NCBI GenBank assembly: GCA_016934325.1
Contig: JAFGSV010000032.1
Coordinates: 1-40,243, forward strand
Direction of reading: 5' to 3'
Origin: Candidatus Aenigmatarchaeota archaeon
GTDB taxonomy: Archaea > Aenigmatarchaeota > Aenigmatarchaeia > QMZP01 > JAFGSV01
Length of the DNA: 40,243 nucleotides
The number at the start of each line of letters is the position of its first letter. Positions within the stretch are counted from its first letter, which is position 1. Below the pieces are notes generated by a model. That model saw nothing but the letters and a program-made list of their open reading frames with translations, ran no database searches and was not told the DNA's origin. The position numbers and the translations under genes are program-made. Of the stretch, positions 28,010 to 37,164 are shown piece by piece.

Positions 28010-28924
28010 ATGGTTACTGGATGCGCAGGCTTCATAGGCTCGAACCTCGCAGAGGAATTGCTCAGGCTAGGCCACGATGTCGTGGGCATCGACGACATGT
28101 CCTCGGGCAGGCCCGAGAACATCCGGGGCATGGGCATGGAATTCCACAGGGGCAGCATAAACGACGCCAAGCTGCTCGCGAAAGCCATGCGGGACGTGGA
28201 ATTCGTCTTCCATCAGGCCGCCATCGCGTCTGTGCAGTTCTCGATTGAAAATCCGCCGGCATCGAACCACGCCAACGTGGACGGCACCCTCAGCGTGCTC
28301 ATGAGCGCGAGGGACGCGGGCGTCAGGAGGGTCATGTTCGCCAGCAGCTCGTCCGTCTACGGCAACTGCAAGGAGATGCCGGTCAAGGAGAGCGCGGCCC
28401 TGTCGCCTCTGTCCCCGTATGCGCTGACGAAGATGACTGGGGAGAAGTACTGCATCATGTTCAATGATGTCTTCGGCCTGGAGACCATAAGCCTCAGGTA
28501 CTTCAACATATTCGGCAAGCGGCAGGACCCGGGCTCCGATTACGCAGCGGCCGTCCCGAGATTCATATCGCTCATGCTGAAGGGAAAGAGACCGACGATC
28601 TTCGGGGACGGCAGACAGACCAGGGACTTCGCCCACGTGCAGGACGTCGTCCAGGCCAACCTGCTGGCGATGCGCGCGCGCAAGAGCGCATGCGGAATGG
28701 CGTTCAACATCGCCTGCCAGCAAGGCACGACGGTAAACGGGCTCGTGGACGAGATAAACGGCATTCTGGGAACCAGCATAAAGCCGAAGCACGCCGGGCC
28801 GAGGCAGGGAGACGTCAGGGATTCGGTCGCCGACATCGCTCTGGCCAGGAAAGAGCTGGGATACGAACCGAAGGTCGGGTTGAGGGAAGGACTGGAGATG
28901 ACCATCGAGAGCTTCAAGGAATAG
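28010..28924 (+). CDS. NAD-dependent epimerase/dehydratase (UDP-glucose 4-epimerase-like)
   Basis: MVTGCAGFIGSNLAEELLRLGHDVVGIDDMSSG...SSSSVYGNCKEMPVKESAALSPLSPYALTKMTGEKY...LRYFNIFGKRQDP; upstream in-frame start at 27989 possible. Confidence 0.92.
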   Translation: MVTGCAGFIGSNLAEELLRLGHDVVGIDDMSSGRPENIRGMGMEFHRGSINDAKLLAKAMRDVEFVFHQAAIASVQFSIENPPASNHANVDGTLSVLMSARDAGVRRVMFASSSSVYGNCKEMPVKESAALSPLSPYALTKMTGEKYCIMFNDVFGLETISLRYFNIFGKRQDPGSDYAAAVPRFISLMLKGKRPTIFGDGRQTRDFAHVQDVVQANLLAMRARKSACGMAFNIACQQGTTVNGLVDEINGILGTSIKPKHAGPRQGDVRDSVADIALARKELGYEPKVGLREGLEMTIESFKE

Positions 28925-29010
28925 GCTTCCCGCCATTTCCTGACGTGAACAATCGATATGTTATTTATTCCTCGAATCCAGTTCAGTTTATTGGGAGGGA
29001 GGTGTTTCCG

Positions 29011-30069
29011 ATGAAGCCAGGCGTACTGGACATCCTGATATGCCCCGACTGCTCAGGCGGGCTGCTTGCCGAGGCCTTCTCCAAGGACGAAAACGAGATG
29101 GAGAACGGGATCCTGTCATGCAGGAAATGCGGCATGCATTTCCCGGTCATAAGCGGGATCCCGAGGATGCTTCCCCCCGGCATGATCAACGACTCTCTCA
29201 TGGCGCGTTTCCTGGACGAATACGGCGACAGGGTCCCGAAGGGAATGCTCGGGACCGGCGGGAAGGCGCCCGGGGAGCTCAAGAGGAAGACGAGCGAGTC
29301 CTTCGGCTTCCAGTGGAACGCGTTCCCGGTCATCCGCAAGGAGCATGAGCAGACCTTCCTGAATTACATAGCGCCGCTTAAGCCCTCCTTCTTCAGGCAC
29401 AAGCTGGTGCTCGATGCGGGGTGCGGCTTCGGACGTCATACCTACTTCTCCGCAAAGTGGGGGGCAGAGGTCGTGGGGTTCGACCTCAGCGACGCGGTGG
29501 AGGCCGCGTACAGGAACTGCGGCAGGATGCCAGGGGTCCACATAGTCCAGGGAGACATCTACAACCTCCCCTTCAGGCGCAAGTTCGACTTCATCATGTC
29601 CATAGGCGTGATTCACCACCTGCCCAAGCCCAAGCAGGGCTTCATGCGCCTTGTCGGTCTCGCGCGCAAGGATAGTGACCTGTTCGTATGGCTGTACGGC
29701 AGGGAGGGGAGGTGGTTCAAGATCCATGTGGTCGAGGGGATCATAAGGAGGGCGACCACGAGGATGCCCCACAGGCTGCTGTATTATCTTTGCTACGTCC
29801 CGGCTTCCATATACCATTTCACCAACATGGTATATAATTTCCTGAACGGGCATGGCGCTTCAGGGATTGCCAGATACCTGCCATTCAAGGATTGGGCCAA
29901 GTTCGCTTTCAAATCCAAGCACCAGGACGCCTTCGACCTGCTGGCAACACCAGTCAACAACTATTACACAAGGGAAGAGGTGCTCAGATGGGGGCGCGAT
30001 GCGAGGCTGAGGGATATCAAGGTGACGAGCCTGGACGGGAAGAGCTGGAGGCTCTTCGGCAAGAAGTGA
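29011..30069 (+). CDS. SAM-dependent methyltransferase with N-terminal Trm112-like zinc-ribbon segment
   Basis: MKPGVLDILICPDCSGGLL...GILSCRKCGMHFPVISGIPRMLPP followed by LVLDAGCGFGRHTYFSAKWGAEVVGFDLSDAVEAA...SIGVIHHLPKPKQG. Confidence 0.9.
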   Translation: MKPGVLDILICPDCSGGLLAEAFSKDENEMENGILSCRKCGMHFPVISGIPRMLPPGMINDSLMARFLDEYGDRVPKGMLGTGGKAPGELKRKTSESFGFQWNAFPVIRKEHEQTFLNYIAPLKPSFFRHKLVLDAGCGFGRHTYFSAKWGAEVVGFDLSDAVEAAYRNCGRMPGVHIVQGDIYNLPFRRKFDFIMSIGVIHHLPKPKQGFMRLVGLARKDSDLFVWLYGREGRWFKIHVVEGIIRRATTRMPHRLLYYLCYVPASIYHFTNMVYNFLNGHGASGIARYLPFKDWAKFAFKSKHQDAFDLLATPVNNYYTREEVLRWGRDARLRDIKVTSLDGKSWRLFGKK

Positions 30070-30089
30070 GCGCTCTCCTCACTCCGTGA

Positions 30090-30926
30090 TCATTTGCCTG
30101 CCTTGACATGGCCGGATACGGAGACGCTCATCCTGCCCTTCATGATCCTAAGCATAGAGTTCAGCATCCCGCTGGACTTCACCCTGAAGACGGTGAAGCT
30201 GTTCTCATGCGACATGCCTATCCTTCTCAGTTCGAACATGTCGCTGTCTGGCCCGTTGTCGCCGTTCATCGTGGTGACCGCACAGTCGAACCCGGCTTCG
30301 CGCACGAGCCTCTTGACCACGTCGTTGTAGTCGCGGCTCCCCCCGCTGGGGTAGCTGAACAGCTTCACCTCCTTCTTCAGCAGCTTCTCAAGGTCATGCT
30401 TGGACCCCTCGATCTCACGCTTCGCCTCGGACAGCGACACGTCCGCGAGTATGGCATGTGATGCCGTGTGCGCCCCGAAGTCCACGAGGCCGCTCATCTC
30501 CCTGATGTCCTTGGATGACAGGAAACCCTCGGAGCCTATCCGTCCCGAGATGAGGAATATGGTCGCGGGAACGTCGTGCCTCTTCAGCACGGGATACGCG
30601 TTCGTGCGGTTGTCCTTGTACCCGTCATCGAACGTAAGCACGACCGATTTCCTGGGCGGCCTCTTCCCGGACCCGGCCAGGCGCACGAAATCAGCAAGCG
30701 ATATGATGTCGTAGTGCTTCGAAAGGTAGCTGATGTGCCTCTCGAAGTTTCCCTTCGACAGGATGGCGGCCTCGCCCCCACCAGTTGCCTCATCGGGCCT
30801 TATCCTGTGGTATGTCAGTATTACGGTGCGGCTGCGCTTCAGCGACATGTACAATGAAAGGAGGCCTGTGTGGCAGAGGAAGATGCTGAGCAGCCGCTCA
30901 AGAACGAGGGCATTCCTTATCTCCAT
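30090..30926 (-). CDS. polysaccharide deacetylase (NodB/CE4)
   Basis: VILTYHRIRPDE; SVVLTFDDGYKDNRTNAYPVLKRHDVPATIFLISGRIG; DFGAHTASHAIL; FSYPSGG. Confidence 0.92.
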   Translation of the reverse strand: MEIRNALVLERLLSIFLCHTGLLSLYMSLKRSRTVILTYHRIRPDEATGGGEAAILSKGNFERHISYLSKHYDIISLADFVRLAGSGKRPPRKSVVLTFDDGYKDNRTNAYPVLKRHDVPATIFLISGRIGSEGFLSSKDIREMSGLVDFGAHTASHAILADVSLSEAKREIEGSKHDLEKLLKKEVKLFSYPSGGSRDYNDVVKRLVREAGFDCAVTTMNGDNGPDSDMFELRRIGMSHENSFTVFRVKSSGMLNSMLRIMKGRMSVSVSGHVKAGK

Positions 30927-32008
30927 CCGAATAACCCCCTGATCCTGCCCTTGACCTTCCCGATTGCCATGCCGAGGGGATCCTCGAAGTTCAGGTCGGG
31001 GTCCGAATCGGCCATGGTCGCGAATATGGCGTCCCTTCTATCCAGGGCGCCGTCAAGACCGGCCTTCGTCGTGTTCGTCATGATTACGCTTCCGCTCCTC
31101 AGGTCCCGGAAGGACCTTTCCTGCAGCCCGGCGTCAAAGAAGGAATGCGAGCTGCCTGCAATCACGCCGCCGCACCCGAGCCGCCTCGCCAGGGCCTTCG
31201 ACGCTTCCAGTACGGACTTCCAGGATCCGGCGTCCCTGAACGGGACCCTGTAATCGACCAGCAGCAGCATGTCAACCCCCTTCGAGGAGAACCGCCTGAC
31301 CACGAAATAGGCCGGCGATTTTCCAGTCGTGGAATACAGCCCGTATTCGAAAGGGGAATCGAAGAAGCGCCACCTGAGGAAGCCTGTGGAACGTGAGAAC
31401 TGAAGGGTGTCCTTCCACGGCACGTCGTGCCAGTGGCCGATCCTGGTCAGCAGCCTGAATTCGCGTCCCTCAGCCCTGACGCTCTCCGGGAATGGCGGCC
31501 CGCCCTTGACGGCGGCCTTCCCCTTCCCTCGGCCCGCTAACGCGCTGAAGAGCAGGATCATGGGAACCCATTTGGAGCTGAACCATATATAGAGGCGCAC
31601 CTTGCCGACGATCCTCACGCCCAGGCGCTTCCATATCTTCTGCGCAACCTCGGAAACGCCTATGGCGAAGTAATCCCGCCTGTCCCTGATGGTCTTCATC
31701 GCGAGGGCGGCGCCCCCCGCGCCCCTGTGCTCTGGCAGGACGAAGTAGTCGCATCCGAAGTAATCCCGGTAGGCCTTCCCGTTATAGCGCCAGTCGCATG
31801 GGTTCAGCAGGGACTGCCCGACCAGGGTACCCTTCTCGTGGAAAAGCAGCACGTATGGATGCTTCTTGTCGCGCAGGGCCGGGTTGTCCACGTACTGCCA
31901 GAAGAAGCGCTCCTTTACATCGCGCCTCGAAGGGAAGATCATGCTGTTGAAGCGGATGAAGCCCTCGACATCCTTCCTGCTGGACAGGTTCAGCATGGAG
32001 AGCCCCAT
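30917..32008 (-). CDS. GNAT/FemAB-like acyltransferase
   Basis: HPYVLLFHEKGTLVGQSLLNPCDWRYNGKAYRDYFGCDYFVLPEHRGAGGAALAMKTIRDRRDYFAIGVSEVAQKIWKRLG. Confidence 0.65.
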   Translation of the reverse strand: MGLSMLNLSSRKDVEGFIRFNSMIFPSRRDVKERFFWQYVDNPALRDKKHPYVLLFHEKGTLVGQSLLNPCDWRYNGKAYRDYFGCDYFVLPEHRGAGGAALAMKTIRDRRDYFAIGVSEVAQKIWKRLGVRIVGKVRLYIWFSSKWVPMILLFSALAGRGKGKAAVKGGPPFPESVRAEGREFRLLTRIGHWHDVPWKDTLQFSRSTGFLRWRFFDSPFEYGLYSTTGKSPAYFVVRRFSSKGVDMLLLVDYRVPFRDAGSWKSVLEASKALARRLGCGGVIAGSSHSFFDAGLQERSFRDLRSGSVIMTNTTKAGLDGALDRRDAIFATMADSDPDLNFEDPLGMAIGKVKGRIRGLFGWR

Positions 32009-32962
32009 TCAGGAACCACCCCCGCGCTTCTTCATCCCCATCAGTGTCCCCGTGAGTTGCGCCAGCTGCTTCAGGGTATGGATGGCCGAGAACGGTATGA
32101 TCATCAGGCCCGCCCGGATCTCGATGCCCTTCTTCACATAGAGCATGAAGAGCAGCAGGACCTGCGCGAGCGCAAGCAGCGCGAAGGCGGCGTTGACGAA
32201 AGAGAGGAGGATGAAGGCGATCAGCAGCGGCATGTACGAAACCCTCGCGTAGTATCCCGGTCCCCTCAGGTCCTTGTGCTTCGAGTAGAGCTGGTTGTAA
32301 TGCTTCCCGTAGTTGTACCATTTCCTCAGCACGCCTGCCAGCGTCATCGGGTGCCTGTGATGCACCCACAGCCTGGGAGAATACACGAGCTTGTACCCCT
32401 TCTTCATCAGCCTGAAATTGAAGTCCGGGTCCTCCCCGCTCGCGCTCCTGAACGACTCGTCGAAGCTCATGCCCTTGATCGCGCCCTTCTTGTACATGAT
32501 GTCCATGGTGGCCACCGACCCGATCAGCCTGTCCTCGCTCGGGCATGTTTCCCCCATGAGCAGGCCATCCAGCGCCCTGGACACCATGCTGCGGTCGGGG
32601 CTCCTTCCGGGCCCCCCCGCCCCGGCGATCCCCTTGGGCCCCAGCAGCCGCAGGGCCTCCCTCGCCCAACCGGGCGGCAGGACGACGTCGGAATCCACGA
32701 ACGCCACATAGCTTCCCTTGGACATCCTGAGTCCCCTGTTCCTGGCCGAGGCCGGGCCGCTGTTCTCCTGCCTCACGTAGCGGACGCGCTTCCCGTATTT
32801 CTTCATGATGCCGGCGGTCCCGTCGGTGCTCCCGTCATCCACGACTATGACCTCCTTCCTGATCCGCTGGGCAAGAACGGAATCTATGCACATGCCTATG
32901 TTCCCGGCCGCATTGTAAGCGGGTATTATGAATGATACGGTGCCGTCAGACATAAGGATCAA
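32009..32962 (-). CDS. GT2 glycosyltransferase
   Basis: VSFIIPAYNAAGNIGMCIDSVLAQRIRKEVIVVDDGSTDGTAGIM...PASARNRGLRMSKGSYVAFVDSDVVLPPGW. Confidence 0.93.
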   Translation of the reverse strand: MILMSDGTVSFIIPAYNAAGNIGMCIDSVLAQRIRKEVIVVDDGSTDGTAGIMKKYGKRVRYVRQENSGPASARNRGLRMSKGSYVAFVDSDVVLPPGWAREALRLLGPKGIAGAGGPGRSPDRSMVSRALDGLLMGETCPSEDRLIGSVATMDIMYKKGAIKGMSFDESFRSASGEDPDFNFRLMKKGYKLVYSPRLWVHHRHPMTLAGVLRKWYNYGKHYNQLYSKHKDLRGPGYYARVSYMPLLIAFILLSFVNAAFALLALAQVLLLFMLYVKKGIEIRAGLMIIPFSAIHTLKQLAQLTGTLMGMKKRGGGS

Positions 32963-34077
32963 GCGCCTCCCAGGATAATGTCAAGCTCCTTATCCAGGTT
33001 CTTCGCGAGGTCGTAGCGTTCCAGGACCCTTTGCCTGGCCTTCCTGCCCATCCTCTGGCGCAGGTCCACGTCCTTTGCCAGCTTCACAATCTTCTCCGCC
33101 AGCACCTCGGCATCGCGCGGCGGGACGAGGAAGCCCGCGTCATGGGTCAGGTACTCCGGCACCCCGCCGACCTTGGTGGCGACCGTGGGCAGGCCCATGC
33201 ACATGGCCTCCATGAGGCTCCTCGGCGAGGCGTCGTAGAGCGAAGTGATCACGAAGATGTCGGCCCCTTTCAGCATGCTTGGGATGTTGCCCACGAATCC
33301 GAGGAAATGGACGTCCTTGTCGGCCATCTTCTCAAGAGCCGGCCTCAGGGGGCCGTCCCCGCATATCACGAGCCTGAGGTGCCTGATATCCTCCTTCGCC
33401 AACGCATAAGCCTCGAGCAGCGTGACAGGATCCTTTATGTCCACGAGCCTGCCGACGAATATGAGCTTGACACCTCCGATCCTAGACATAAGGTCGTCCA
33501 CCGCGATATTCTCGGGATTGAACGCCTCGGTTATTATCCCCTCGTTCACGCCCATTGTCTTGTCGGGATTACCAACGAAGCGCATGACGTCGCTGTTTGC
33601 GGCGATGACGTAGTCCAGCGGGCGTATGAGGATTCGCTCTGCCCTCTTGATCAGCCACCTCTTAAGAAAGTTGCCGGCCGTGTTGTACCACAGGTAGTAG
33701 TACTTCAGGATTATCCTGGCCCTGGTCACCCAGCCCGTGATGAAGAGGACCGGCAGGGAAGCGGCCCCCACCAGCCTTATGACCCCGAGCTTCTGCCTCC
33801 AGGCGAAGTACAGCAGGACGATCCAGCCGAATGCGATGTAGAGGAACCTGTTCCTCATCTTTATGTGGCTGCAGTTGCTCGGCATCTGGTGCTCGAAGGA
33901 CTTGGAGTCGTGGCTGAAGACCAGGACCTTGTCGAACCTCCCCGCGTACTTCCTGATCAGCAGCAGCTCCGAGACCTGCGCGGCGTTGCCTCCGGCCTTC
34001 CCGATGATGCCCTGAATGGACCCGTGGAAGCTCAAGACGATCCCTGCGTTCATGTCAATCATGCATCCTAATATCAC
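32959..34077 (-). CDS. GT4 glycosyltransferase
   Basis: GGVKLIFVGRLVDIKDPVTLLEAYALAKEDIRHLRLVICGDGPLRPALEK...ADIFVITSLYDASPRSLMEAMCMGLPTVATKVGGVPEYL. Confidence 0.93.
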   Translation of the reverse strand: MILGCMIDMNAGIVLSFHGSIQGIIGKAGGNAAQVSELLLIRKYAGRFDKVLVFSHDSKSFEHQMPSNCSHIKMRNRFLYIAFGWIVLLYFAWRQKLGVIRLVGAASLPVLFITGWVTRARIILKYYYLWYNTAGNFLKRWLIKRAERILIRPLDYVIAANSDVMRFVGNPDKTMGVNEGIITEAFNPENIAVDDLMSRIGGVKLIFVGRLVDIKDPVTLLEAYALAKEDIRHLRLVICGDGPLRPALEKMADKDVHFLGFVGNIPSMLKGADIFVITSLYDASPRSLMEAMCMGLPTVATKVGGVPEYLTHDAGFLVPPRDAEVLAEKIVKLAKDVDLRQRMGRKARQRVLERYDLAKNLDKELDIILGGA

Positions 34078-34101
34078 TAATATATTGGCTTTCCTGCCTC
34101 T

Positions 34102-35256
34102 TCAATCCCTGCCCTCCAGCATATCCCTGAAAAGCGAGTAGTGCTTCCCGGCCGCCTTCTCCTGCGTGCATTCAGACTCGACGAAGCGCCTCGCGTCATC
34201 GCCCAGCCTCTTCCTGAGGCCGGCGTCGTTCATGAGGGCAAGTATGCCGTTTCGCAGGGCGAAGGAATCCCTGGGCCTGACGACGATCCCCGTCCTCATG
34301 TGCTCGATGGGGAGCCCAATGTCGGTGACAATGCAGGGCTTGCCGGCGGCCATGGCCTCCAGCAGCGACGTGGGAAGGCCCTCCGAAAGTGAGGAGATGA
34401 CGAAGATGTCGGACACGGACAATATTTCAGGTATGTCGTGCCTGAACCCGGCGAATATCACCCTGTCCATGATTCCGAGCGCTTTTGCCTTATTCCTCAG
34501 CTTCTCGAGCTCCGGGCCCGAGCCCACAAGCAGCAGCCTTGCGCATTCCCCCAGGCCCGCGAACGCCTCCAAAAGGTACGCAAGGCCCTTCACTGGAACG
34601 AACCTCGCCACCGAGGTTATCACGGTCGAATCGCCTAACCCCAGTTCGCTCCTCTTGCTGCGGGCGCTCACCCTGACCTGACGGAACCTGTGCACGGGGA
34701 AGCCCGTCAGGATTACGTGCCCGTTGTCAAGCCCGAGATTGAACAGCGCCTGGGCGTTCCTCTTCTCTCCACCGGAATGGAACACGACGGCATCCGACCT
34801 GCCGAAGACGAGCCTCTCGAGGGCGAATAGCAGCTGCCTGAGCGGGAAGCCGAACTGGACGAAGCCTATGCCCGCCGGCCTGTAGACGGACCTCTTCCCC
34901 AGGATCCGGCCGAGCAGCAGCCCGGCGAACCCGGAGACAATGCCATTGGAGTAGAAGATGTCGGCGCCCCTCCCGATCTTGAGCGCCTTCAGAAAAGAAA
35001 ACTTGTTGAAGCTCGGGTTCCTCAGCCATTTCCCCCTGAGCCATGGCACCCTGTGAACCGTTATGTTCTTGCCGACCCACTCCAGCTTGCGCGTGTTGCT
35101 GAACCTCCTCGTGACGATGTCCAGCTTGCACAGCTTGGAGAGCTCGGGTGCGAGGTCGTTGACGTAGGTCTCCATCCCCCCGCTCGGGATTGGGTCGTCC
35201 CCCCGGTTGCTCCCGAAAGGGTATTCCTTGGACCCGAGAATCACCACCCTTATCAT
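34102..35256 (-). CDS. GT4 glycosyltransferase
   Basis: PSGGMETYVNDLAPELSKLCKLDIVTRRF...VARFVPVKGLAYLLEAFAGLGECARLLLVGSGPELEKLRNKAKALG...SLSEGLPTSLLEAMAAGKPCIVTDIG. Confidence 0.93.
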   Translation of the reverse strand: MIRVVILGSKEYPFGSNRGDDPIPSGGMETYVNDLAPELSKLCKLDIVTRRFSNTRKLEWVGKNITVHRVPWLRGKWLRNPSFNKFSFLKALKIGRGADIFYSNGIVSGFAGLLLGRILGKRSVYRPAGIGFVQFGFPLRQLLFALERLVFGRSDAVVFHSGGEKRNAQALFNLGLDNGHVILTGFPVHRFRQVRVSARSKRSELGLGDSTVITSVARFVPVKGLAYLLEAFAGLGECARLLLVGSGPELEKLRNKAKALGIMDRVIFAGFRHDIPEILSVSDIFVISSLSEGLPTSLLEAMAAGKPCIVTDIGLPIEHMRTGIVVRPRDSFALRNGILALMNDAGLRKRLGDDARRFVESECTQEKAAGKHYSLFRDMLEGRD

Positions 35257-35299
35257 AATAAGAGTTTGCCGGCAGGAATAAATAAAAGGCTAGCGATGC

Positions 35300-35626
35300 T
35301 CAGCCGTATTCCCGCCAGCTGTGCTTGCAGCTGGTGCACCTGTAGAAGAGCGTCGGCGCCTCGTCAGCGCTCCTCGTCTGCTGCACCCACCATACCGCCT
35401 CGTTGTGGCCGCACTTCGGGCACGGCGCCTTCGTCTTGGGCAATGCTTCCTCGTTCTTCTCTATCACGACGACGCTGTCCAGGGGATTCTTCTCCACCCT
35501 CTCCGATATCTGCAGCGGCTTGTACTTGTCTGTCTTGTATCCGCATTTCCTGCACGTGAGCACCTTCTTCCCATCGTCGTTCTTCACGACCAAAGCCAAT
35601 TCGCATCTTGGGCAAAACTCCATCAT
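35300..35626 (-). CDS. tfs: transcription factor S / RNA polymerase subunit M-like protein
   Basis: MMEFCPRCELALVVKNDDGKKVLTCRKCGYKT... and APCPKCGHNEAVWWVQQTRSADEAPTLFYRCTSCKHSWREY (C-terminal zinc ribbon with acidic tip). Confidence 0.95.
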   Translation of the reverse strand: MMEFCPRCELALVVKNDDGKKVLTCRKCGYKTDKYKPLQISERVEKNPLDSVVVIEKNEEALPKTKAPCPKCGHNEAVWWVQQTRSADEAPTLFYRCTSCKHSWREYG

Positions 35627-36111
35627 ATCAACCTCCTGCCATAGTATATGGCAGCGACGACGGCGACCGCTGCCAGCACGAAAATGACGTTCGGCAAGAC
35701 GTACTGCATCATGCCGATCTTGACCCATCCCAGGTAAGGGATTATCACGATTACCTTCCCGTGGACGTTCTCGGGCGGTATGTAGAACTCGAAGTCGAGC
35801 TGCCCGCTGTTCGCGTCGCCCTTCGTCTGGAAGGAGCCGTCCGGATTGATCTTGACGATCCTGTGGACGACCGGGACATCCCTGGTCTTGACGGAATACA
35901 CTATGACGTCGCCCACCCCCAGATCGCCGGGAGCGACGCCCTTGAGCACCAGTATGTCCCCCTTGTAGAACACCGGGACCATGCTGTTCGACTCGACGGC
36001 AACGACCGGCATGTCCGTCGTCAGGGCAACAGCCATTCCCTGATTTATCCCCCAGGCCATCAGCACCCCGATGACCATGTACAGCACCGTTTCCTTTGTA
36101 TCGCCTTTCAT
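35623..36111 (-). CDS. archaeal signal peptidase I (S26B/Sec11 type)
   Basis: AVESNSMVPVFYKGDILVLKGVAPGDLGVGDVIVYSVKTRDVPVVHRIVKINPDGSFQTKGDAN. Confidence 0.92.
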   Translation of the reverse strand: MKGDTKETVLYMVIGVLMAWGINQGMAVALTTDMPVVAVESNSMVPVFYKGDILVLKGVAPGDLGVGDVIVYSVKTRDVPVVHRIVKINPDGSFQTKGDANSGQLDFEFYIPPENVHGKVIVIIPYLGWVKIGMMQYVLPNVIFVLAAVAVVAAIYYGRRLI

Positions 36112-36707
36112 TCGTGACTCCCAATGCCGTGCGCGATCAGGTGCGCCATCCTGAGAGGCTCAGGGATGAACGACCTGGTGGATGACATCCTGATTATCTC
36201 CCTCGCAACGTCGGATTTGATACCCCTATTTTGGAACCATATCTTTTTAATCTTACCCGTCTTCGGGTTCTTGACCCCCAGCGGCCTGACGGGCCCTGCC
36301 TTCTTCGTGAGCTCCCATCTCAGGTCCGAATCCTTGAACCGGCTAAGCGCCAGCCTGATCGAATCGAAGTCGGGCCTGTCCCGGACGACGGCTATCACGG
36401 GGAGCGAAGTCCTCCCGTGGATCTCGTCCATGTCCACTATGTTGAACCCCCCGAAGGTCGTCCCGTCGAGCATTATCACCCGCAGCTGCTTCTTGTGCGG
36501 GGACCCGTTCACGGCCCCGATTATCTTCTCGGTCGCGTCGTTCCCGTCTATCTCGATGACCCGGCTTATCACCCCGTCGAGCCATGAGCCGCCCCTGCAT
36601 ACGGTCCCTATGATGTAGGTCTTCCTGTCGCCGAATCTGAACGGGGCATCGTCCCATCCGATTATCCTTATCTCGCGCTTCACCGAACTAATTCCCACTG
36701 CGCCCAC
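36108..36707 (-). CDS. DUF99 family protein
   Basis: IRIIGWDDAPFRFGDRKTYIIGTVCRGGSWLDGVISRVIEIDGNDATEKIIGAV...RVIMLDGTTFGGFNIVDMDEIHGRTSLPVIAVVRDRPD. Confidence 0.92.
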   Translation of the reverse strand: MGAVGISSVKREIRIIGWDDAPFRFGDRKTYIIGTVCRGGSWLDGVISRVIEIDGNDATEKIIGAVNGSPHKKQLRVIMLDGTTFGGFNIVDMDEIHGRTSLPVIAVVRDRPDFDSIRLALSRFKDSDLRWELTKKAGPVRPLGVKNPKTGKIKKIWFQNRGIKSDVAREIIRMSSTRSFIPEPLRMAHLIAHGIGSHE

Positions 36708-36764
36708 TTTAACGTATTAACATAAGATTTGAGGCTTTTTCTTTAAAAGCTTAACCTTGATACT

Positions 36765-37034
36765 CTATTTCCTCAAGGCCCTCTTGAAGCCGCGCTGGAA
36801 CTCCTGCGCTCTGTCCATGATGATCTGGTTCGCGTCATGGAGGGTCTTCTTGGGGTTTGCAGACCTGACGATGAGCTCGGGCTCAGAAAGGTAAGGGTGC
36901 TTTATCATGTATGACGCCTGCTTCGCTTTCGCTAGCCATGCGTACTCCGACAGTAGGTTCAGGAAGGTGTGCGACTCGCCAGTCACTTGCAGCTTCAGCT
37001 TGTCACCTTTTTTCTCCAGTACTTTGAGTTCCAT
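36765..37034 (-). CDS. rpoL: DNA-directed RNA polymerase subunit L (Rpo11)
   Basis: MELKVLEKKGDKLKLQVTGESHTFLNLLSEYAWLAKAKQASYMIKHPYLSEPELIVRSANPKKTLHDANQII. Confidence 0.9.
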   Translation of the reverse strand: MELKVLEKKGDKLKLQVTGESHTFLNLLSEYAWLAKAKQASYMIKHPYLSEPELIVRSANPKKTLHDANQIIMDRAQEFQRGFKRALRK

Positions 37035-37164
37035 AGACTAAATATAGACGGTCGTGGTTTTATATATGTTTTCACGGCTTCGTTACAGTCAAGACAGCTA
37101 ACGAATCATTTATTATATATAGTTAATTGATTATCAATATAAGCCAGTTTTTCAAATTCTTAAC

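Noticed and set aside
31727-32935. 402-aa + strand ORF (also 33031..34071 +, 346 aa)
   Set aside because: Shadows of the GNAT/GT2/GT4 genes on the opposite strand; no domain recognised.
35627-36124. N-terminal extension of the 35300..36124 minus ORF
   Set aside because: Out-of-frame overlap with the signal peptidase gene; the TFS homology starts at MMEFCPRCE (35626).
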